Source: UBA4417 sp038237165 (lineage in GTDB: Bacteria; Bacteroidota; Bacteroidia; Bacteroidales; UBA4417). From it: DNA of 64,000 nt. A program made the translations under genes and the position numbers. Location: the NCBI GenBank assembly GCA_038237165.1, contig JBBRYZ010000002.1, forward strand, positions 1 to 64,000. The letters are read 5' to 3'. Positions 16,643-25,815 of the stretch are shown in pieces; the stretch's first letter is position 1, and the number at the start of each line of letters is the position of its first letter. Below the pieces are notes generated by a model. It saw nothing but the letters and a program-made list of their open reading frames with translations, searched no databases and had not been told where the DNA came from.

Positions 16643-17278
16643 ATGAATTCATCAAAATGGCTCACCACTGCTTTATGGCTGAGTATTATAACTATTGTTT
16701 ATAACATTATCGAAGGCCTGGTTTCTGTTTATTTTGGAAGCACCGACGATACGCTTGTTTTACTTGGCTTTGGTGTGGATAGTTTTGTAGAAGTGATATC
16801 GGGAATAGGAATATTGCATATGGTTTTGCGGATGCAGCGAAGTGAAATAAAAGATTTTGATAAATTCGAACGGCTTGCACTTCGTATCACAGGTGTTGCT
16901 TTTATTGTGCTGGCTATTGGCCTGGTTGCTGGCAGCATTCTTAACATCGTTAATAAAACAAAGCCGGAAACTACATTTGCCGGGATTATTATTGCAATAA
17001 TATCCATTCTAAGTATGTATTTTCTGATGAATTACAAGCTAAAAACCGGAAAAGCGCTTAATTCGGAGGCGATAATTGCCGATGCGCACTGCACAAAAAC
17101 CTGTCTCTATTTAAGTTTTATTTTATTGGCATCCAGTTTATTATATGAGTTTTTCAAAATCAGTTATATTGATATTATCGGCTCACTGGGAATAGCCTGG
17201 TATGCATTTAGCGAAGGACGCGAAAGCCTCGAAAAAGCGAGAAAAAATAAGCTTTCGTGCGGCTGTTGCGAAGATTAA
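16643..17278 (+). CDS. CDF-like cation transporter
   Basis: A 211-aa membrane protein with about six helices, related to the membrane half of cation diffusion facilitators. The metal-site-like motifs DSFVE (helix 2) and DAHCTKT (helix 5) are visible, and the C-terminus ends CGCCED, a likely metal-binding tail. It lacks the cytosolic CDF C-terminal domain. mntP lies nearby on the opposite strand, so this stretch contains two predicted metal transporters. The metal is unknown. Confidence 0.75.
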   Translation: MNSSKWLTTALWLSIITIVYNIIEGLVSVYFGSTDDTLVLLGFGVDSFVEVISGIGILHMVLRMQRSEIKDFDKFERLALRITGVAFIVLAIGLVAGSILNIVNKTKPETTFAGIIIAIISILSMYFLMNYKLKTGKALNSEAIIADAHCTKTCLYLSFILLASSLLYEFFKISYIDIIGSLGIAWYAFSEGRESLEKARKNKLSCGCCED

Positions 17279-17421
17279 TAATTTTGACCTGAGACACCAG
17301 ATCAGGTCCATTTGTATTGGATATTGCTGGCTTCTATTCAGAAAACAGAAGATTCGAAAGTATATTATTTTGATTATCGCAATCTAAATAGCTAATTCCC
17401 AAATCGTTTGCATATTATCTT

Positions 17422-17982
17422 CTATGCCGAAAGATGTTCGTAAAGTATTTTCAATCCAATTAATATCAGCATTACTCCTCCAAGTATTTCCATTCTCCGG
17501 CCCATACGTGCACCGATTTTTTTACCAAAAAGCATCCCCAACATTGCAACTATATAAGTTACCGCCCCAATAATCCCCACCGAAACCAGTATTTTAAAAT
17601 CCAGCAGTGCAAAACTAAATCCAACAATCAGCGCATCAATGCTGGTAGCTATTGCCATAGCAATCATCACTTTAATGTCCAGCGGATTAAATGAACGGTT
17701 TTCGGGATCGGTTTTAAAACTTTCGTAAATCATTTTTCCGCCCAGCAAGGCAAGAATTCCAAATGCGATCCAGTGATCAAAATCCCGTGCATAATTTTTT
17801 ATTTCTGAACCTGCCAGCCAGCCAAGTACCGGCATGGCTGCCTGAAAAACAGCAAGAGTAACCGCAATTTTTGTGGCATTGAAAAAGTCAATCTTTTTTA
17901 ATATCAGTCCGCTGGATACAGAAACAGCGAAAGTATCAAATGAAAGCCCGATTGCAATTAGGAAAATGGTAAGCAGTTGCAT
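17422..17982 (-). CDS. mntP: Manganese efflux pump MntP
   Basis: A 187-aa protein, the family's usual size, from ATG 17982 (MQLLTIFLIAIGLSFDTFAV). A longer start at 18021 would cross a promoter box. There are six hydrophobic helices, the first with the conserved Asp in GLSFDTFAVS and the fourth with ATSIDALIVGFSFA, which together form the two DUF204 halves with the paired Asp residues. It exports Mn2+ from the cytoplasm. Some family members are controlled by a yybP-ykoY riboswitch; none was recognised here. Confidence 0.92.
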   Translation of the reverse strand: MQLLTIFLIAIGLSFDTFAVSVSSGLILKKIDFFNATKIAVTLAVFQAAMPVLGWLAGSEIKNYARDFDHWIAFGILALLGGKMIYESFKTDPENRSFNPLDIKVMIAMAIATSIDALIVGFSFALLDFKILVSVGIIGAVTYIVAMLGMLFGKKIGARMGRRMEILGGVMLILIGLKILYEHLSA

Positions 17983-18003
17983 AGAATTCTCAGAAAAGAG
18001 ATG

Positions 18004-18011
18004 CAAAAGTA
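18004..18011 (-). promoter_or_regulatory. -7 promoter box TACTTTTG for mntP
   Basis: Minus-strand TACTTTTG, 21 nt before the mntP ATG, the same box as at rarD, the 28982 gene and tRNA-Gly. The -33 element is unclear. Confidence 0.45.
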
Positions 18012-18191
18012 AATAAAGCAATCAAATAACTGAGGTTTAAGAAGAAGTTGTACGAATTTGTAAATCGTTTCTCTCTATTCTGATTGTTTAAAATACCGAA
18101 TATGTATATTGCTTATTATAATTTTGATGCTTAAAACCTCAACCTTATAATTTTAAATTCCGCATGACGGATCAGAATGAATTTCAGAAGA

Positions 18192-18230
18192 AAAACGCTG
18201 TCAGATCTTTGCAGACGCTGACAGCGTTTT
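18192..18230. terminator. Terminator hairpin after collagen-like gene
   Basis: AAAACGCTGTCAG (18192-18204) pairs with CTGACAGCGTTTT (18218-18230). This strong 13-bp stem has A/T-rich flanks and sits just past the stop of the minus-strand gene at 18246. Confidence 0.8.
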
Positions 18231-18245
18231 CTGAAAAATGTATTG

Positions 18246-19805
18246 TTAAAAGGACCGAACGGCACGCACATTTAATGTGTTCCCCTTTTGGATGGAGCTG
18301 GTCTGTAAGCCATTGTATAAGGACTGAACCCATGCATAGTCGGAATTGAACTCGCTGGAACACCAATAGTACGAACCTTCAAAACCACCAATTGCTACAC
18401 TATTTATGTAAAGTTTGTCCAATTCATCTTTGCTGGGCAAATACCAATCGGAATACCCGCCTCCTGAATAATCCCTGCAAATTTTAGCTGCATAAGTACC
18501 TGTATTTCCTATACTAGCAATAATTGCTGTTGTGTTTGCACTACCTGTACCTATTGCTGTAGCTGTTGCTCCGGTTGTTGTATAACTCCCCTTATCCCAC
18601 CTTATGCCAGTGCTTTGATCGGCCGTAGCAGCAATTATACCGCGTTGAACATTTGCATCATAACCTGGGTCGCCACTTTGTAAAATATAAGCTATAACTC
18701 CACCTTGATAACTATCTCCAACAACTTTGGTTTTTGCAGAAGTGCCATCGTAGTTCATCCAGATAGTACCGTTGTAATAGTTTGGCAGATGAGTTGTTGC
18801 GTTATAAACAATCAAGCCTTCGGTTGCTGTTAAGGCATCTATTTGGGTTTGTGTGAGGTTTGGAATTGCATTTACCACATAAGGGCTTGCTGTTGTTCCT
18901 GCACCTATCACGGTTACATTTGTTCCAGCGGTTACTTTTGTTTCGGAGCCGTTGGCATTGGTTAAGCCTGCTAATTTTGTTTTTTCAGCAGTGGTGTAAT
19001 CTTCTGTTGATAATCCTTTGCCTGTTACTTTATCCACTTTTAAATCTAAGGCTGTTTGAGTAGCAGTGCTAATAGGTTTGTTAGCATCGGAAGTGTTGTC
19101 AACATTACCTAAGTTAATATCAGATTTTGTTAATGTTATTATTCCCGCAATTTGGGCTACACCATTCACTGAAGTTGTAAGACCTGCTGCGCCTGTTAAT
19201 CCTTGTGACCCTTGTGGACCGATTACGCCAGTTTCTCCTTGTATGCCTTGAATACCTTGGTCGCCTTTTGCTCCGGTTAAACCAGTTTCTCCTTGTATGC
19301 CTTGAATACCTTGATCACCTTTTGCTCCGGTTAAACCAGTTTCTCCTTTTATGCCTTGATCACCTTTTAACGTAAGAATTTGTGCATCGGTTAGGCTTAC
19401 TTCACCGGCTGTTTTTGCATATAATGCGTAGGGTACACTCAATAATTGGCTTATGCCTGTAATGGTGTAACTATTACCGCCGGTAGGATCGGTTTCGGTT
19501 TTAATAAAATAAGGCCCGTTTGCCCAGTCAATGGTAGTAAAATCGCCACTAACCACTGTTCCTGCTCCAATTTCAATACTTACCAAACCATTGGCATTGG
19601 TACCTGGAGTTTGGGTTTCGGTGTAAACCTCTGTTCCACTTACCGAGCTTTGCAAAATGCTTATTTGCATGCCAACTGCGGTACTTGTTACAAGATTATT
19701 ACCTGCATTGCGGATTACTGCCTGATAACTCATTTTTTGGGGACTTTGTGCCCAAATTGTTGCCGACAATAATACGGCTGTTATAATGGTAAATAGTTTT
19801 TTCAT
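18246..19805 (-). CDS. Secreted collagen-like protein with DUF1566 domain
   Basis: A 519-aa exported protein. Signal peptide MKKLFTIITAVLLSATIWAQ; N-terminal domain (residues 22-130, SYQAVIRNAGNNLV type) common in Bacteroidota surface proteins; Gly-X-Y collagen-like repeats (about 148-205, units of GAKGDQGIQGIQGETGLT); a linker; and a C-terminal DUF1566/FISUMP-like domain (about 365-519) with GGGYSDWYLPSKDEL and YYWCSSE. Probably a cell-surface fibre or adhesin; no T9SS C-terminal domain is visible. A terminator follows. The next upstream gene is a broken T9SS cargo. Confidence 0.85.
   Translation of the reverse strand: MKKLFTIITAVLLSATIWAQSPQKMSYQAVIRNAGNNLVTSTAVGMQISILQSSVSGTEVYTETQTPGTNANGLVSIEIGAGTVVSGDFTTIDWANGPYFIKTETDPTGGNSYTITGISQLLSVPYALYAKTAGEVSLTDAQILTLKGDQGIKGETGLTGAKGDQGIQGIQGETGLTGAKGDQGIQGIQGETGVIGPQGSQGLTGAAGLTTSVNGVAQIAGIITLTKSDINLGNVDNTSDANKPISTATQTALDLKVDKVTGKGLSTEDYTTAEKTKLAGLTNANGSETKVTAGTNVTVIGAGTTASPYVVNAIPNLTQTQIDALTATEGLIVYNATTHLPNYYNGTIWMNYDGTSAKTKVVGDSYQGGVIAYILQSGDPGYDANVQRGIIAATADQSTGIRWDKGSYTTTGATATAIGTGSANTTAIIASIGNTGTYAAKICRDYSGGGYSDWYLPSKDELDKLYINSVAIGGFEGSYYWCSSEFNSDYAWVQSLYNGLQTSSIQKGNTLNVRAVRSF
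19231..19366 (-). repeat. 54-bp coding repeat (collagen-like region)
   Basis: Units start at 19231, 19285 and 19339 (the last is partial) with an exact 54-bp period, encoding 18-residue Gly-X-Y blocks. Very few differences between units suggest recent expansion or ongoing copy-number change. Confidence 0.85.
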
Positions 19806-19908
19806 TGTTTGTTATTTTTACAAATTCAACTTCTTTTTTATTTGTTCCCGATACGCTTCGCTACCAGGGCTAAATTCGACTATATGTTTTTTTAAAAAAA
19901 ACACTGTC

Positions 19909-20397
19909 TTATTGAGCTTTAATGATTTTAAATGTTTTTATTTCTTTGTTGCCTTCTGTAATTTTTACAAAATACGTTGCAGTTACAAGGTTGCTCATAG
20001 CAACGCTGGTTAAGTTGCTTGTAATCTTTTTGTTTTGCAAAAGTTTCCCATTCATGTCATGCAGTTGATAGCTTAAGTCTTTAAACTTTTCAGTTTCAAC
20101 TTTTAACTGCAAAAAATCAAATGTTGGGTTGGGATAAGCTGAAATGGCAAGATTAATCGCAGTTTGTTCAATCCCTGTTACAACCCAAATTTCAAATGGT
20201 TGCTGTACACCTTGTGCCACCGAACCACTTGTTCCGGTATTGGTGGTGTAAACTACCTGTCCAACGGAATAGCTCACCGAGCCTCCGCTACCAGATGCAT
20301 TTCCGCCAGTGACGTTAACGCTTTCCTATGCTTGTAATCCTGTTAGTCCAAGTCCTAACAAGAGTACGGCACTTAATTTTAATCGTTTGTGTCGCAT
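19909..20397 (-). pseudogene. T9SS-sorted secreted protein interrupted by amber codon
   Basis: The frame runs from ATG 20397 through a perfect signal peptide (MRHKRLKLSAVLLLGLGLTG then LQA) to TAG at 20328-20326. It then stays open without a frameshift to 19909, giving 162 codons. After the stop come ESVNVTGGNASGSGGSVSYS, VGQVVYTTNTG and a T9SS type A sorting domain (AYPNPTFDFLQLKVE ... GTYF-like ATYFVKI ... KTFKI). Related proteins read LQAQ-E at this junction, so a single CAG-to-TAG change explains it. Codon 24 is exactly at the signal-peptidase site. Alternatives are sequencing error or suppression. Confidence 0.8.
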
Positions 20398-21193
20398 TTT
20401 TATCCTCTTTTTTTATTTGATTAATATCGTTTTAATGTTCATTATTCAGTGTCTTTTCATTGTCACTGTCCGTTTTTTATTTGTGTTTTTATGGCTACTA
20501 AAGATCCAGGTGGAGTTATCGTAAATGATTTTTGCCAACGCAAAACCATTTGCGTCAGTTATCTTATAGATACTTGCACTTCTATGAGAATTTGCATTTA
20601 AAAAAGATATTTATTTTGAATCGGAATTTTTATTGCTGGTGCAAATGAGCTTATTGGGATTTACAGAAAAACTTCTCTTATTTATGATCCATAATTTAAA
20701 AGCAAGATCAGTTTCAATATAGAGTTACTATTAATTTATGTAATATAAGATGTAATGTAACTTCCAATTCATAAAAAAACTTATTTTTAATTGATACAGA
20801 TATGCCCATTAAACGCATAAAAGCATGACAATTAAACTTATAATCTGATATTGCAATTATTAAAATATATTATCTAGTAACATAAGTTTACTGTTTCAGT
20901 GCATATAATATTTGTAATTGAAATAGATGCTTATAAATATCCTCAGATCCATTGAGTAAAATGCAGTTAAATGAGAGGTATAGGAAAATTATTATAATTG
21001 CACACTGAAAAATTCGCATTGAAAATAAATCTTGAGCCTTTGTCCATTGTATTTTGTAATATTAGTACCTTTACAAGAAGGAATTATCTATCTGTTAAAT
21101 CAAACAGTTTGTGGCCTTTATCAAGGATCTTTTAAAATACAGTATATATTTTTGTACTTTTAATAATTATATTCACCTAAAACCAATCGAGCT
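20398..21193. other. Long AT-rich spacer
   Basis: About 800 bp without a recognisable gene on either strand. Very AT-rich. It includes TATTTTTG at 21147-21154, a possible -7 box for the gene at 21194. No repeats or terminators were noticed. Confidence 0.5.
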
Positions 21194-21400
21194 ATGAAAT
21201 CAAACATGGGAACTACTGACAAAATTATCCGCATAGCCGCCGCTGTGCTAATTGTAATTTTATATTTTACCGGAGTTATCACTCTCACATTGGGAATCAT
21301 ACTGCTGGTTATTGCTGGCGTATTTGTACTCACCAGCCTGTTTAGTTTTTGCCCGATTTGGGCAATATTTGGTGTTAATACTTGCAAGAATAAAGCATAA
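21194..21400 (+). CDS. YgaP-like DUF2892 membrane protein
   Basis: A 68-aa protein with two hydrophobic helices (about 12-30 and 33-52) beginning MGTTDKIIRIAAAVLIVILY, the classical DUF2892 pattern seen in the membrane part of the rhodanese YgaP. It has a Cys in FCPIWAIFGVNTC. No rhodanese domain is attached. A strong terminator follows directly, so it is a single-gene unit. Confidence 0.85.
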   Translation: MKSNMGTTDKIIRIAAAVLIVILYFTGVITLTLGIILLVIAGVFVLTSLFSFCPIWAIFGVNTCKNKA

Positions 21401-21418
21401 CACAAAAAAGTTTTTATA

Positions 21419-21456
21419 AAAAGAGGCTGTTCCATTGGATTGAAACAGCCTCTTTT
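21419..21456. terminator. Bidirectional terminator
   Basis: AAAAGAGGCTGTT ... AACAGCCTCTTTT inverted repeat between the convergent genes ending at 21400 (+) and 21497 (-). Confidence 0.85.
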
Positions 21457-21496
21457 GCATTTATAAATGAGCACTTAGCAATGTGATCGGATTTTG

Positions 21497-22750
21497 TCAA
21501 AAATAATATCCTACCGAAAAACTAAGTCTTGTATTAGTAACCGGAGTAGAATCATAAACTTTGAAATGTTCATCAGTCTTTCCATACGCAGCAGTGGTAA
21601 ACTCACATTCTGCCGCAAGGGTTAATTTCCCGTTTATATAACTGATCATAGGTGCAAGGCGATAAACATATTCAATATCGGCATCACGCGCATAAACAGC
21701 ACCGCTTATTGATTCCTTCGCACCGAATCCTTTGGTATAGCCGGCAAAAAAAGATCCCTGCCAGGTTTTGCCGGTTGTCTGGAAATTTATCCAACCGGTA
21801 AGATAATTCAAAGGAATATATTCGTGCAGGTTGGTTAATACGTCAGTTTTACTCACCCCATAACCACCCATTACCAGGTGATCGTTAAGCCCCTGACCGT
21901 AAATCCACTGCATCCTTATTACAAGAGGCTTCATTTTAGCCGTTGCAAATGCAGTGTACGACAGGCAATTTACCGCTGCATCAGTAGCGTATAAGCTATC
22001 AGTGACCAGCCTTGGATGTATGTGTTTGTAATCAATGCCGGCACCAGCAAATAAATTTCCTGTAATATAATGAACCTGGGCATGTAGATTTGGTATGGCA
22101 CTGTTGCGTAAATAAACCGATGACGCTCCCGATGGACCGTTATTCATATAATCGCGTTGTGACAAAACAGCAAATACCGTATTAAATTTTCCTCTCGAAT
22201 AATCGATCCTGATCTGGGGCTGCCTGCTGAAGGGGTGAAAAGGCGCGCCTGTATTGAGCGCCAGCACATTCGGAATCATTTCGGGAATAGTGATAGGATG
22301 CCAATACTGACCGGCAGTAATTGCAGTATGAGTCCATTTCAACCTCAGGTAAGCATGACGAAGGCGGAAACTGTTATTTTCGGAATTTGAAGCACCGGTA
22401 AAATCCCCTTCAATCAACGCTAAAACCTTTGCACCCAGCACATCCGGGCCTGTAGCTTTCATAGCTAATCTTGCCATCATGGCATACTGGTTAAAGCTGC
22501 CTTGGGCATTAATATCCTTACCGTTTTTATCGAAGCTCACTTTTTTGGGATAAAGTAATAAGTATCCTTCCCTGGCTTCGACCACCTGGCGGGTATCATA
22601 CATGCCTTCTGCTTTAACAAAACCGCTCCAGGTAAGCGAAGGTTTTTCAGAAGTTGAAACTGGTTTTGATTCTTGCGAAAAGACTTGATTAAGACTAAAA
22701 AGCAGAAACACAAAGGAAAATGCAGCAATCCGGGTATTGATTGTATTCAT
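21497..22750 (-). CDS. Outer-membrane porin-like protein (DcaP type)
   Basis: A 417-aa protein with signal peptide (MNTINTRIAAFSFVFLLFSL, cleaved after VFSQ). A beta-rich body of alternating strands ends in the outer-membrane signature RLSFSVGYYF with terminal Phe. The segment SFRLRHAYLRLKW followed by ITAGQYWHPITIPEMIPN resembles DcaP-like trimeric porins. The substrate is unknown. It is monocistronic and convergent with the DUF2892 gene. Confidence 0.75.
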   Translation of the reverse strand: MNTINTRIAAFSFVFLLFSLNQVFSQESKPVSTSEKPSLTWSGFVKAEGMYDTRQVVEAREGYLLLYPKKVSFDKNGKDINAQGSFNQYAMMARLAMKATGPDVLGAKVLALIEGDFTGASNSENNSFRLRHAYLRLKWTHTAITAGQYWHPITIPEMIPNVLALNTGAPFHPFSRQPQIRIDYSRGKFNTVFAVLSQRDYMNNGPSGASSVYLRNSAIPNLHAQVHYITGNLFAGAGIDYKHIHPRLVTDSLYATDAAVNCLSYTAFATAKMKPLVIRMQWIYGQGLNDHLVMGGYGVSKTDVLTNLHEYIPLNYLTGWINFQTTGKTWQGSFFAGYTKGFGAKESISGAVYARDADIEYVYRLAPMISYINGKLTLAAECEFTTAAYGKTDEHFKVYDSTPVTNTRLSFSVGYYF

Positions 22751-22881
22751 ATTATACTATTTATTGTCAATGAGTTAGATTGAAAAAATAAATTTTACAT
22801 TGCTTTTTAAAAAGCGGGCAAAGATACAGGAAAATGAATGCCACAAACAAGAAGTTGAAAAAGAGTGATCCGATTTGAAAT

Positions 22882-22922
22882 TGAGAAGACGGAAGACGGA
22901 AGACAGAAGACGGAAAACGGAA
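22882..22922. repeat. GAAGACG/GAAGACA heptamer tract
   Basis: Five or six tandem variants of GAAGACG. The closely related words GAAGTCGGAAGACA recur at 27636-27672. Confidence 0.65.
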
Positions 22923-23110
22923 GCGAATTCACTTTCATTACCTCTTTCATTTATAAATCCTTAGTTACATTTCTTTAAATGAACTGTTTGGATAACTAAT
23001 TGTAAACTAGTGAATTTAAGCTGTTTCGAAACTATAAATAGAAATTTAGATTTGAGACTTAAGATTTGGGGCTTGGGGCTTGGAATTTGCAACTTTAAAT
23101 TTAGAAAAGA

Positions 23111-23300
23111 CCCCTCTGTCCTTCGGACATCTCCCCGTTGGGGAGAACCCTCCGAGCAAAGCTTCGTAGTAACTTTAGTTTTGGAACAAGAATTGAAACT
23201 TGGAATTTCATTATTCAATATTCATTATTCACTATTTTCATCCCTCTGTCCTTCGGACATCTCCCCGTTGGGGGGAACCCACCGAACAAATTCTGATAGT
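23111..23300. repeat. Two direct copies of double-hairpin repeat
   Basis: Copies begin at 23111 and 23242 (131 bp apart). Each has CCCTCT, hairpin GTCCTTCGGAC, ATCTCCCC-GTT-GGGG and AACCC, followed by related tails (GTAGTAACTTTAGTTT and ATAGTAATTTGAATTT). The same design is at 2687 and in the tandem array at 11690. Confidence 0.8.
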
Positions 23301-23500
23301 AATTTGAATTTAGGAGCGAGGATTTGAGTTCTGGAATTTGAGACCTGGAATTCCCCCAATCCCTCTCCTGTCGATTAAAAATAAGGTTTTAGCGATAACT
23401 CAACGGCTCTTAACGATTAGCTTTTTACACATGCCTAACAATTTATACTTTTACTTTCATTTTTCTGAAAACATAACCTAACTTTAATCTGTTACTTTTT

Positions 23501-25558
23501 ATGAACTTATTATTAAAACAATCACTTATGGCAGCTGCAGGCATTATAGCCCTTGCAATAGGCACCGGCGGATGTGGCGACAAAGGCAAAGAAAAAAAGG
23601 CCGAACCTGCATTGAGCGCCGCTAACATGGATACCACTGTAAAAGCAGGCGACGATTTTTACAGATTTGCTAATGGCAACTGGCTTAAAAACAATCCAGT
23701 ACCCGCCGAATATAGCCGTTATGGCGCGTTCGAAGCACTACAGGAAGAAAACTACATTCAATTAAAAACTATCCTGGCTGATGCATCGGCCGACAAAAAT
23801 GCTGCGGAAGGATCGGTAAACCAGAAGATACGCGATTTTTATAATTCCGGAATGGATACGTTAAAAATTGAAAAAGCTGGTATTAGTCCGCTTAAAGCTG
23901 ATCTGGATATGATTGGTGCCTTTGCAACTCCGGCTGATGTTCAGAAAATGGTTATCCGGCAACATGCTTCAGGCAATTACCCGCTTTTTTATTTATACAG
24001 CTCTGCCGACGAGAAAAATTCGAACCAGGTTATCGCTAACACTCATCAGGGAGGATTGGGATTGCCCGACAGGGATTACTACCTGAGCGAAGAAACACGT
24101 TCCAAAGAAATCCGTGCAAGTTACCTGAACCATATGGCAAAAATGTTTGTCCTTGCCGGCTCCACCCCTGAACAGGCTGCAAAAGATGCCGACATTGTAA
24201 TGAAAATTGAAACTAACCTGGCGAAGATTTCATCAACCAGGCTCGAACTGCGCGATCCGGTTTCGAATTACAATAAAACCGATTTGGCAGGTCTTCAGAA
24301 AATGGCTCCAGGCATCGACTGGAAAGCTTATTTTGATGGTATTAAACTAACGGCTACTTCCGAAATAAATGTAGGACAACCCAAATTTTTTGCCGGAATG
24401 GCAGCCATGATCAATACTGTTCCGGTTGCCGATTGGAAAGTTTATTTCCGCTGGGATCTTATAAACAGTTCAGCATCTTCACTTTCGTCGGATTTCGATA
24501 AGGAGCATTTTGCTTTTTACGGAACCATTTTATCCGGTGCAAAGGAACAGCGTCCACGCTGGAAACGCATGATCGACCAGACCAGCAACTCCCTCGGAGA
24601 AGCCGTAGGACAACTCTATGTTCAGAAATTCTTCCCGCCAGAAGCCAAGAAACGGATGACCGAACTGGTTTCGAACCTTAGAGCTTCACTGGGCGAACGT
24701 ATTGCAGGCCTTACCTGGATGAGTGATGTTACCAAAAAAGAAGCTGAGGCTAAACTTGCGAAAATCAATGTTAAAATAGGTTATCCCGACAAATGGATTG
24801 ATTACAGCAACCTTACAATCGGCACTGAATCATATTATATGAATCTGAAAAATGCCCGGCAGTTCGAAACAAATCACGGCATTGCAAAAATCGGCAAACC
24901 TGTCGATCGTACCGAATGGGATATGACTCCCCAGACAATAAATGCATATTACAGTCCGAATATGAATGAGATCGTGTTCCCGGCCGCAATTCTGCAACCG
25001 CCATTCTTTTTTATGGATGGTGACGATGCTGTGAATTATGGAGCTATAGGAATGGTAATTTCGCACGAAATGACTCACGGTTTTGATGACCAGGGTCGTC
25101 AGTACGACAAAGAGGGAAACCTGCACGACTGGTGGATAGCTGAGGATTCGAAGAATTTTGAAGCTAAAACAAAGGTACTCATCGATCAGTACGATAATTA
25201 TAAAATGTTGAAAGACCTGCATGTGGATGGCAAACTTACACTTGGTGAAAACATTGCCGATCTCGGAGGGATGAATGTGGCCTACAATGGCCTACAGAAA
25301 GCGCTGAAAGGTAAAAATGTCGAAAAAATTGACGGGTTCACACCTGATCAGCGGTTTTTCCTTTCGTACGCACAAGTATGGCGCGCCAATACCCGCGACG
25401 AGGAAACCATGCGCCGCCTGAAAGAAGATGTGCATTCGCCTGCCGAAACACGCGTTAATGCGATTGTTTACAATATACCAGCCTTCTACACTGCATTTAA
25501 TATTAAACCGGGAGACAAGAGATACCTTGCTCCCGAAAACAGGGCGGATATCTGGTAG
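23501..25558 (+). CDS. M13 family zinc metallopeptidase, lipoprotein
   Basis: A 685-aa PepO/neprilysin-like endopeptidase that cleaves short peptides outside the cytoplasm. The lipobox TGGC near residue 25 predicts lipid anchoring. The N-terminal M13 domain (about 40-420) is followed by the catalytic part, with the NAYYSPNMNEIVFPA substrate loop, zinc motif SHEMTHGFDDQG (HExxH near residue 523), third ligand in LGENIADLGG, and the C-terminal R in the YLAPENRADIW region. All catalytic residues are present. Typical full length. Confidence 0.94.
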   Translation: MNLLLKQSLMAAAGIIALAIGTGGCGDKGKEKKAEPALSAANMDTTVKAGDDFYRFANGNWLKNNPVPAEYSRYGAFEALQEENYIQLKTILADASADKNAAEGSVNQKIRDFYNSGMDTLKIEKAGISPLKADLDMIGAFATPADVQKMVIRQHASGNYPLFYLYSSADEKNSNQVIANTHQGGLGLPDRDYYLSEETRSKEIRASYLNHMAKMFVLAGSTPEQAAKDADIVMKIETNLAKISSTRLELRDPVSNYNKTDLAGLQKMAPGIDWKAYFDGIKLTATSEINVGQPKFFAGMAAMINTVPVADWKVYFRWDLINSSASSLSSDFDKEHFAFYGTILSGAKEQRPRWKRMIDQTSNSLGEAVGQLYVQKFFPPEAKKRMTELVSNLRASLGERIAGLTWMSDVTKKEAEAKLAKINVKIGYPDKWIDYSNLTIGTESYYMNLKNARQFETNHGIAKIGKPVDRTEWDMTPQTINAYYSPNMNEIVFPAAILQPPFFFMDGDDAVNYGAIGMVISHEMTHGFDDQGRQYDKEGNLHDWWIAEDSKNFEAKTKVLIDQYDNYKMLKDLHVDGKLTLGENIADLGGMNVAYNGLQKALKGKNVEKIDGFTPDQRFFLSYAQVWRANTRDEETMRRLKEDVHSPAETRVNAIVYNIPAFYTAFNIKPGDKRYLAPENRADIW

Positions 25559-25561
25559 TAG

Positions 25562-25702
25562 TAGATACACAGCATGCTGTAGAGACACAACATGTTGTGT
25601 CTCTACAGTTAGATGTTGGATTTCGGATTGGGGGAAAATTCTCTAATCCGGAATCCGAATTTCACATCCAAAAGTAGATACACAGCATGCTGTGAATCTA
25701 CG
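25562..25702. repeat. Paired palindromes after the peptidase gene
   Basis: GTAGAGACACAACATGTTGT plus GTCTCTAC (25581-25608) is a perfect 28-bp palindrome, preceded by GTAGATACACAGCATGCTGT. A diverged copy is at 25674-25700 (GTAGATACACAGCATGCTGT then GAATCTAC). They are likely transcription terminators or members of a dispersed palindromic family. Confidence 0.75.
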
Positions 25703-25815
25703 GTAATATCGGATATTAGTTTTATCCTCAATCCCATCCATCGTTTCAATCTCTTCAAAGTCTGAAACCCTCCGCTTCGGCTCCGCTCAGCGACCTGTAA
25801 CACTGAAACCCAACT

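Larger units (their letters stand above)
22751..23500. other. Repeat-rich spacer
   Basis: A 750-bp gap between divergent genes. Contents: GAAGACG heptamer tract (about 22882-22922); low-complexity GATTTGGGGCTTGGGGCTTGG words (23050-23085); two copies of the double-hairpin repeat (23111, 23242). Short frames in it are repeat-encoded and were not accepted. Confidence 0.6.

Noticed and set aside
17983..18160. yybP-ykoY manganese riboswitch before mntP
   Set aside because: The predicted leader is only about 20 nt and no matching structure was seen.
23010..23327. 105-codon frame between divergent genes
   Set aside because: Encoded by low-complexity words and two copies of the double-hairpin repeat.
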